Positions 57,391-64,000 of a stretch of DNA of 64,000 nt are shown here, one piece after another (the stretch's first letter is position 1; each line of letters begins with the position of its first letter). The stretch covers positions 304,501 to 368,500 of the forward strand of contig JAPXFQ010002085.1 of NCBI GenBank assembly GCA_028564705.1, read 5' to 3'. The position numbers and the translations under genes were made by a program. Below the pieces are notes generated by a model that did no database searches, had not been told where the DNA came from, and was given only the letters and a program-made list of their open reading frames with translations. This DNA comes from Apricaphanius iberus. Taxonomy: Eukaryota > Chordata > Actinopteri > Cyprinodontiformes > Aphaniidae.

Positions 57391-57563
57391 TCCTGAGCAG
57401 GCTCAAGAAGAAGACCGACTTCCGAAGACTGCACCCCCACACAGAGTCAACAAGCCTACATCAGTGCATCCTTCCAGACACATCATCTCTCTAACCTTTG
57501 TCAATAAATGAACTAATCAAAACTAATCTAATCTCCGTAGGCGTGGTCCATGCTAATGAAATG
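57391..57563 (+). repeat. Split direct repeat B1
   Basis: 173 bp, from TCCTGAGCAGGCTC to AATGAAATG. It differs from B2 (58348-58520) at two visible positions. It overlaps A2 by GAAATG (57558-57563). Confidence 0.93.
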
Positions 57564-57606
57564 TAAGTTAATATGTTAACTTAGGTTCGTGAGCTGGACC
57601 ACGCCT
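57539..57606. other. Candidate tyrosine-recombinase recombination site at the B1/A2 junction
   Basis: AGGCGTGGTCC (57539-57549) and GGACCACGCCT (57596-57606) are perfect 11-bp inverted arms around a 46-bp centre that contains the GAAATG shared by the end of B and the start of A. Tyrosine recombinases act on inverted arms around a core, so this is the natural candidate for the circle junction. Confidence 0.7.
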
Positions 57607-57750
57607 CATATTCAGTATTCTCTCACTAATCTACTCGGATCCGACTCACCTGGCATCTCACACCTGAATTCCATTCCTAATTACTCTGTGATCTATTTAA
57701 ACCCGAGCACCTAGCCATCAGCGTCGCTCAGACTGTGGTCTCGTAAACCC
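57558..57750 (+). repeat. Split direct repeat A2
   Basis: 193 bp, apparently identical to A1. Confidence 0.93.
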
Positions 57751-58330
57751 CACCCTCCCTCCCCCTGATCCTTTATCTCGTCTCAGTATTACATCCCCAT
57801 TTTACTATTCCCTCATCCCTTCATCCGCTCCCTCATCCCTTCATCCGCTCCCTCATCCTTTCATCCCCTCCCTCATCCCCTCCCTCATCCCTTCATCCCC
57901 TCCCTCATCCCTTCATCCTTTTCATCCCATCGTCCCTTCATCTCCTCTGTCATTCCCTCTCTCAACCCCTCCCTCATCCCCTCCCTTCATCCCCTCCCTC
58001 ATCCCTTCATCCCTTCTCCCCCTCATTCCTTTCATCCCATCATCCCTTCATCTCCTCCGTCATTCCCTCTCTCATCCCCTCATCCCCTCCCTCATCCCCT
58101 CCCTTCATCCCCTCATCCCTTCATCCCCTCCCTCATCCCTTCATCCCTTCTCCCCCTCATTCCTTTCATCCCATCATCCCTTCATCTCCTCCGTCATTCC
58201 CTCTCTCAACCCCTCCCTCATCCCCCCTCCCCTCATCCTTTCATCCCCTCCCTCATCCCTTCATCCCCTCATCCCTTCATCTGCTTATCTGCTCTTTCAA
58301 ACTCCAGCTCTAATATCCGTTTCTTTCAGG
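57751..58330. repeat. Pyrimidine-rich minisatellite between A2 and B2
   Basis: Built of shuffled units CCCTCATCCCTTCATCC and CCCTCCCTCATCC, with longer blocks repeated, for example CATTCCTTTCATCCCATCAT at about 58025 and 58159. Replaces the coding or unique sequence that might be expected here. Confidence 0.9.
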
Positions 58331-58347
58331 TTCTTTGTCTGGGGGGG

Positions 58348-58520
58348 TCCTGAGCAGGCTCGAGAAGAAGACCGACTTCCGAAGACTGCACCCCAACACA
58401 GAGTCAACAAGCCTACATCAGTGCATCCTTCCAGACACATCATCTCTCTAACCTTTGTCAATAAATGAACTAATCAAAACTAATCTAATCTCCGTAGGCG
58501 TGGTCCATGCTAATGAAATG
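58348..58520 (+). repeat. Split direct repeat B2
   Basis: 173 bp and ends with GAAATG, marking the right edge of the element. The flank CAGTTTTAAATG continues the host sequence. Confidence 0.93.
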
Positions 58521-58967
58521 CAGTTTTAAATGATAGATGACAATAACAGCACCCAGACTCATCATGTAGTGATCTCCTTCCATCTGCGGGAGCTATAAAT
58601 ATCAGTGATCTTTTAGGAGAGCGGCTAAGCTCTGCCTTTGAATTTAACACATTATTTGAAAAGCTTCCAAATTTTGCCGTGATACCTGCTGTCACTCATT
58701 TTCTTAACTTTACAGCATGTTGTGGCAACAGCAGGGTTTTTTTTCTCTCTCTCTCTCCTCATGGACCCTCTCATTTTTATTTTTTTCACTATCTGCGTGT
58801 CCCCTATGTAAAAGAGGGGTGTTACTTGATACAGCATGTGTTCCCCCCTCAAGATGTGTTCCGGCTCCACCCACACGCGAGGCGGCTGCTGATGTTAAAC
58901 CGACTGATCACGTTAGGTTTAGTTTTTCCACGATGGTAGGATTAGGAAAATAGTCAAGTTATGGTTA
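58521..58967. other. Non-coding stretch
   Basis: No gene supported. Frames of about 75-85 codons overlap on both strands without a recognised domain. Confidence 0.4.
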
Positions 58968-59130
58968 TTGATGCCATTTGGATATAAGAAGACCGATGCA
59001 GATCAGAAAACAATTGTTTGTAAAGTTTACCTGCTCCCAGTCCGACAAATTGACTCCAACACTACACATTTATTTTATGAGCTGCTCAAGAACCACAACG
59101 AATATAGAGAGAGTCAACAAGCAAAAGCAG
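58968..59130 (+). pseudogene. hAT BED zinc-finger remnant
   Basis: The forward reading FGYKKTDADQKTIVCKVYLL and on to SNTTHLFYELLKNHNEYRES matches the shape of BED fingers in hAT/ZBED proteins (FGYKK, V-C-K-x-C, NTT-LF-HLK-H). Of the zinc ligands, the second Cys is Tyr (CKVY) and the first His is changed, so it cannot bind zinc as read. The frame loses meaning after about 59130, before a poly-A run at 59262-59279. Confidence 0.7.
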
Positions 59131-60039
59131 TGTTGGGTCGTGGCGTAAGCTCTGATAAACTGCAGATCCTCCGTCAGCCTGTCAGCATCCCTCACCGCCG
59201 GTGTCCACCAGCAGGTTCGAAGGTCGCCGCCACGACAGGAACCCACTACCTTGCGGCCACAAAAAAAAAAAAAAAAAAATAAAAATTGCGGCCACAGCTC
59301 CACTCAGCCACCTGTTCAATGGAGGCACAGAACATGCCCCACTTGGAGTTAATGTCTCCCACCTCCCCTGAATGAGTTGCCGGAGTTGGGAGTTGAAGCT
59401 CCTTCCTACAGGCCGTAGCCTCTCTCCGTAGCCGGAGAGAGTGGTGGTACTCACTTCAGACCTGAGGGGTATCATCCCAACAATATGATGGAGCATAACA
59501 TAGGATACCGAACCAAAGATCAGGTGCATACAGCTTTTGGACCTAAAGCAGACAGGAGACATGATCAGGGATTAATCAGAAGATCAGCACTATGCAGACA
59601 GGATCTGTGCATTATAAGTCTTGTCTAAATTGTGCTAATTATCAACTTTGTTGAAAAATGATAGAAGCAGCTTCTTATATGGGTTTTTAATGAAAAATAA
59701 AAGCAAGCTTGCAGCACACAGGCTAATAACATTAGCTTTGTTTAGCAATGTTTGGGCCATTAATTCTTGCCCTTTCGCTCTCTGGGGTGCACAACAACAG
59801 ACTCATAGCTGTGTTCTATCATAAGTGGTTGTAATGTTTTTTTAAGTTTCTACTGTGTCAGGATTTGCTTTAAAATCCATAGTTTTCTACTGATCGAGGT
59901 TACACGTCATCATGTCCTGTCTTGAATAAGTACAATTTTCACACAAAAGACTCCAAAAGCAAAAGCAAGTAGGAGTACCCTTTTCTGGAAGACATCCTAA
60001 TATATCTCTCTAAACAGTGGTTTAAGGGGAGTCTAACTC
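59131..60039. repeat. Unclassified repeat block and non-coding sequence
   Basis: 59290-59480 resembles a dispersed fish repeat with text such as GGAGGCACAGAACATGCCCC and GGAGTTGGGAGTTGAAGC, perhaps a LINE fragment. Poly-A lies at 59262-59279. 59580-60039 shows nothing. Confidence 0.45.
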
Positions 60040-60804
60040 GCAACTAGTTTTGGGGTAGTTATTCAAAAAAAGTTGTTGCATCTGTTGCATATTACTCATT
60101 ATTTCTCAAAAAAGTAATCCCTTACATTACTTAGTTACTATTTTGGAAATAAACATAGTTACATTACGAGTATCACTACTTTTGCATCGTTCTAAAAATC
60201 ATAGCTAAAATGCAGGGTGATGTATATTCTAGGTATAAAGTCAAACATTAAGTTACCCTACGCTATGTAATGGTATGTATCACCCTTGATTGGATGTCTG
60301 CGCCATGCAATATTCAATTTCAGTATGAGGGATTTCCACAATTACTGTAGCTTGGTACTACCATGATGTCTTTTCAGATGCTTCGACAGGTTTGATGTGG
60401 AATTTGCCGTGGTGGAGACTGGAGAGATGTTTTTGACCATGGCAAAGTTTACACTTAACACTGACATTCTTGTCCCTTCGTGCAACAAATTCAAAGTAGT
60501 GGCCATATTACGACGCATCTAGGTATTTTTTTTGTTAGAGCCATCTGCTGCCGTCACTCTGCTCCTCCATCTTGCAACTGTGTCTTGTATGTGATTCAGG
60601 ATGTGCTGATGACGTCATGCTAGAAATGCTTGTTTATGCTCTGTGCACAATAGATTATAAGTCATTTAAGAAATGACATATCTTCAAAAGTAATTGTAAT
60701 GTAACTACAGTGTTTGCCGCAGTAACGCTTTACACTACTATGTTACAAAAAATTTGATGTCATTTTGGCAACTAGTTACTTTGTAACACGTTACACCCAA
60801 CACT
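60040..60804 (-). pseudogene. hAT element remnant with BED-type finger
   Basis: The right end CGTTACACCCAACACTCC (60787-60804) reverse-complements to a GGAGTGTTGGGTGTAACG hAT-type terminus, and the left side has related AGTAATCCCTTACATTAC text. On the minus strand at about 60490-60350 the text reads VSVKCKLCHGQKHLSS in one frame and STTANSTSNLSKHLKRHHG in the next, together a BED-type finger broken by one shift. No catalytic domain remains. Confidence 0.65.
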
Positions 60805-61034
60805 CCTTGCAACCTACTCTTTATTAATTTTTTTACTCCTTTTTATTTATATAGAACATGCAGGTTACAGATCAAGTCACATTAAAAAGCATTCCATCAA
60901 CAGAAATATTGCATGTCATATCTGAGTTGCATGGGTTACAATATTTTTCCCACATATGCAAAATCACTACCATAAGCAGATAATCTTCCATATATTCATT
61001 TCCCCTTCCCAATCTCCCCCTTTAGTCATTCTGA

Positions 61035-61211
61035 AGTCATAAGATATATCCTAACTCCTGACCATTCTTCCATAAATTCTTCCATATTTAATTGCAGAGT
61101 TGCTGTTATTTTACTCATATGATATAACTCCAGTATTATGATTTTCCATTGTGTTATGCTAGGAGGTTGAGGATTAAGCCAACTGACCATGATCATCTTC
61201 TTCGCAGCTAG
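61035..61211 (-). pseudogene. L1-type LINE ORF2 C-terminal fragment
   Basis: A 59-codon open minus-strand frame reads KKMIMVSWLNPQPPSITQW, then ELYHMSKITATLQLNMEEF and EEWSGVRIYLM. This matches the style of the extreme C-terminus of fish L1/Tx1 ORF2 proteins (SWL-PQPPTITQW and RW-P-I-YL). The rest of ORF2 is absent, and the 3' side (60830-61034) may be the LINE 3' UTR. Confidence 0.7.
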
Positions 61212-63493
61212 AAGTAGTATGCTTACTAGAGAGAAGTTTCTAGTGGATTTAACTAGGTATTTCCACCTGTATACATTTCATAACCTACTCTTTAAATGCC
61301 TTTACAAAAAATATATATTTTCTTTTTCACTTTGTTCCTTGACTGTACCAAAAATGAACCAAACTGAAATTGAACCACGCTTTGTATCGAACTGAGACTT
61401 TTGGTCTAGCGTTATACCCTACCTTATGACCTATACTGCCCTCTAGAGCAGTAGTGCCAACATTGGGGTCAAGCCCACTTAGGATGACCAACACGTAAGT
61501 GTGGGGTCTTAAGATTCTCAACGTTGATGTTGGTTATGTTGCCAATGCACCACTTTTTTTTCAGGATTGGACCACACCTCTCCAGGTGTCACTTTATGTG
61601 ACAAAAAATATGCTTGTATGTCCCATCAAGAGTTGGGGTCTTGGGCCTCTTAAATTTTTATTTTGTGGGTCAGAGACTGGAAAGTTTGGGAACCTATTTT
61701 CTAGAGCATTTCCATTGGAAGATTTGCATGTGTTTTGGAATTTACATGTGTTTGGAAATATGCAGGGTGCAACCATAGTGGTAGCTTTATGATGCCCATT
61801 ATGATAATGGGCCAAATAAACTAAAGGAAAAAACTAAACAAAAAGAATGTAATTCCTTATAAACAATATTAACCCCAAAATGATTAAGCTTAAAATTAAT
61901 GCTTTTTCATTCATTCTAAACAAGAAAATCAATAGTCCTCCACCCACAAACAAGTTTTGGGGCAGCTTTTTTGTAAAGTGACATTGATCCTTTTCATTTT
62001 CTTGAACACTTATTTACACATACCTGCCTTTAGTATCTCTAATAACTACAATTCAGAACGGTAAAAAATAAAATTAATAACTAGTTCATAACTGATCGTT
62101 ATAGCAAGAAGTTAGTATTTTTTGCTGCTGACTTAGTTGTATAGTTTAATTGTTTCAGTTAGTTTCTTATGCAACCATGCATGTTTAGCTGTGGACTCTG
62201 GTGTGTTTTGGGAGCATCCTAGGGTCTTGTTTTCAGGACATCAGCAGGAGGCTAATGGAAAGGCTTTGTTGGTTTAAAAGAATTACCAGCTTCCTTCGCC
62301 AAAATCAACTCATAATCTGCTTTATTGGCACCAATATGCTCACACAATTGACAATACCTACAAACACATAGCACACACTCAAGATCAGCCAGACAGCACT
62401 AAATGATGCTAACTCTCTTGTGAAAACGGACTTCATGAAAAGCAGGGTTAACAAAAGGATAAAGAGGAGAGAAAATCACAGTAAAACAATAAGAAAGCAG
62501 TAAGAAGGGAGAGAGGTAAGAGGTAAAGAAGCAGAAAAACAAGGGGACAACAATTGAAGACTGAGGATCAGACACATGGAGAGACACCAAGAAATGACAT
62601 GTTGGACGGTTATCAGTGATAAACAGTTCCGTCCTATAGAATATTGTGTTGGACATCAAAGAAATACATTTTGATTCCAGGCCCCGAGTGCAACCCCGTT
62701 AAGAATGGGATGATAATACACATGTACACATAAATGGCTTACGTTCTCCTGTGAGAGAAAGGAGGAAGCATCCCGAGGTAGACGAGTGGGGTAAACAATT
62801 TAAGCAGCAGTGATGAAATAGGAGAAAAAAATGGCAAAATGCAGTCGAGTTGAAAGAAAGCGATCAGAAAAGAAAAAAAAATTGAAATAATGTTATGTTA
62901 TGATATTTGCTGTTTGAATTATCTACTGCTTATCTGCTATCTAATCTCTTGTTGAAAAATTTTACCATTCTTATAATCTACTACTAAGAAAACATCAAGG
63001 CAATTTCCCTATGCTCAGAAAGTTGTGCCTACAAATTTAAATATTTTCTAAAATGGTGGAAGTCTCTGTATTCTCTGTCATTTGATGTCCAGTAATTAAA
63101 TATATATATATTTTTCTGACATTAGGTAATTTTAGTCAACACTTTTCACTGAGGTGGAACAATGTATCAAATATACGTATCCTGTGTCCGATGTTCCAGG
63201 TTTATGGACATTTTCACATAAAAGTGGATCATTCGAGGTGTATAAAATGTTGAAATAATACTTTGAGAGTGAAAAATTATTAAAATTCTTATTTTGCTGT
63301 TTTATTAAATATACATCTATCCATTCTCATAAACTATGGACAATTAAATAAAGCAACTGATTGACTACTTAATTAAGTATACAGTATTTATTGAAAATCA
63401 TATCAGTCTCAAATTCAACAACTATCTTTGTATCTGAAGGATAAAGTGTTTGTCAGGGAACCAAAATCACAAACTTCATAAATTAATAAAAAG

Positions 63494-63495
<2 letters not shown>
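61212..63495. other. Non-coding stretch, no supported feature
   Basis: AT-rich with several 60-97-codon frames lacking recognisable content. Purine-rich plus strand at about 62450-62560. Confidence 0.4.

Positions 63496-63553
<58 letters not shown>
63496..63553. repeat. (TA)n microsatellite
   Basis: About 58 bp of TA dinucleotides. Confidence 0.95.
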
Positions 63554-63557
<4 letters not shown>

Positions 63558-64000
63558 AGAACTAGAATAAATATGTTTTTTACAGTCTGTAGAATGCTTG
63601 AAAATACAATATATCTGTGTATAACATTTAATTAAAAATAAAATAGAACATTGCTAGATGTATTCCTTATATACATCAGCAAGGAATGATCCAATATTTA
63701 CTTTATTTTTTATTCTTTTTTTTTACAAAATTGGTGACAGGAATTCTGGTACCCCTGCTGTCAGTACTTTGTACAACTTACCAACAGGACAGCAGTTATT
63801 CTTCTCCTGTAACATTTCACAAGGCTGGATCATTCTGATAGGTGGAAATTCACGCTTGTTTTTTTAAGGATGTAGGTCTAAGGAATGAGAAAGCCTTAGG
63901 TTATTTTTTACTTTTTTAAGATTGTCCGATTAACACTTTCTGTGTTATGTTAGTCATGTATTTGAAACCAATAATCCTACTGAAAGAGGTCCCTTTTTTG
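63554..64000. other. Non-coding window end
   Basis: AT-rich; no feature seen. Confidence 0.4.

Larger units (their letters stand above)
52908..58520 (+). mobile_element. DIRS-order tyrosine-recombinase retrotransposon with split direct repeats
   Basis: The structure is A1 (52908-53100), gag, RT/RNase H, tyrosine recombinase, B1 (57391-57563), A2 (57558-57750), a pyrimidine-rich spacer, and B2 (58348-58520). A1 and A2 are each 193 bp and appear identical; B1 and B2 are each 173 bp with two differences. A1-B1A2-B2 split direct repeats are the hallmark of PAT and Ngaro groups, which integrate with a tyrosine recombinase and leave no target duplication; none is seen here. All genes are interrupted, so the copy is non-autonomous, although its repeats look young. 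Confidence 0.92.

Noticed and set aside
52908..57750. A1 and A2 as conventional LTRs of a provirus
   Set aside because: No TG...CA ends, primer site or target duplication. The second repeat pair B1/B2 interleaved with A, and the tyrosine recombinase, show a DIRS-order element.
1..64000. CRISPR arrays, bacterial-type operons, tRNA or rRNA genes
   Set aside because: No regularly spaced direct repeats with unique spacers, no cloverleaf or rRNA text, and all coding content is eukaryotic mobile elements.

Overview
The window looks like a repeat-dense stretch of a teleost fish genome. It is AT-rich, carries long (TA)n tracts and is filled with mobile elements of kinds common in fish: Tc1/mariner and hAT transposons, an L2-type LINE with a lipase-like first ORF, a Ty3/gypsy element with a PNMA-like Gag, a tyrosine-recombinase (DIRS-order) retrotransposon and a class I endogenous retrovirus with a fish-type envelope gene. 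I found no host protein-coding exon, tRNA or rRNA gene that I could support. Species and chromosome cannot be named from the sequence.

Layout. 1-13 kb: old dispersed-repeat fragments, a (TAA)n tract, a 118-bp tandem repeat (6605-6903), an 87-bp (TA)n tract, a Tc1-like remnant (9640-10080), a 619-bp MITE (11426-12044) and a 168-bp hairpin (12281-12448). 13.2-30 kb: a repeat landscape in which a MITE plus a following repeat occur twice (13201-15045 and 28542-29975). The first copy holds a hAT element (15000-27953, 8-bp target duplication TCCCCAAC), which is itself split by an 11.4-kb retrovirus (16170-27552, minus strand, 4-bp target duplication TGTT). 31.6-40.3 kb: a near-complete Ty3/gypsy element, minus strand, with 1.15-kb LTRs. 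41-47.5 kb: a 1.5-kb segment with TG...CA inverted ends, an L2 LINE (minus), and a GC-rich LINE-like 3' fragment (minus). 48-51 kb: hAT and Tc1 remnants. 52.9-58.5 kb: a DIRS-order element with split direct repeats A1-(genes)-B1A2-B2, plus strand. 58.5-64 kb: hAT BED-finger remnants, an L1 ORF2 tail and simple repeats.

How the parts work together. The retrovirus has 5' LTR, tRNA-Ala-type primer site, leader, gag (710 codons), a UGA stop, protease, RT, RNase H/integrase, a 0.93-kb non-coding gap, a fully open 644-codon env, a polypurine tract and the 3' LTR. Gag, protease and RNase H/integrase share one frame, while RT lies in another frame between two single-base frame changes. The LTRs differ at only a handful of sites, so the insertion is young. 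The gypsy element shows a Gag with an N-terminal RRM-like region, a PNMA-like capsid and a zinc knuckle, followed by a well-formed -1 frameshift signal (T TTA AAC, spacer, hairpin) leading into pol; its genes carry several breaks. The DIRS-order element keeps its repeat architecture and a recombinase-like junction, although gag, RT/RNase H and recombinase are all interrupted.

Most interesting points: the doubly dated nest (hAT, then retrovirus) with both target duplications readable; an open env in a pol-broken provirus primed by a tRNA-Ala-type site; the PNMA-like gypsy Gag with an explicit frameshift signal; the inverted 11-bp arms at the DIRS B1/A2 junction; and the long unexplained hairpin at 12281-12448. 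One caution: a patch of scattered indels within otherwise near-identical gypsy LTRs suggests that some single-base breaks in this window may be consensus errors.
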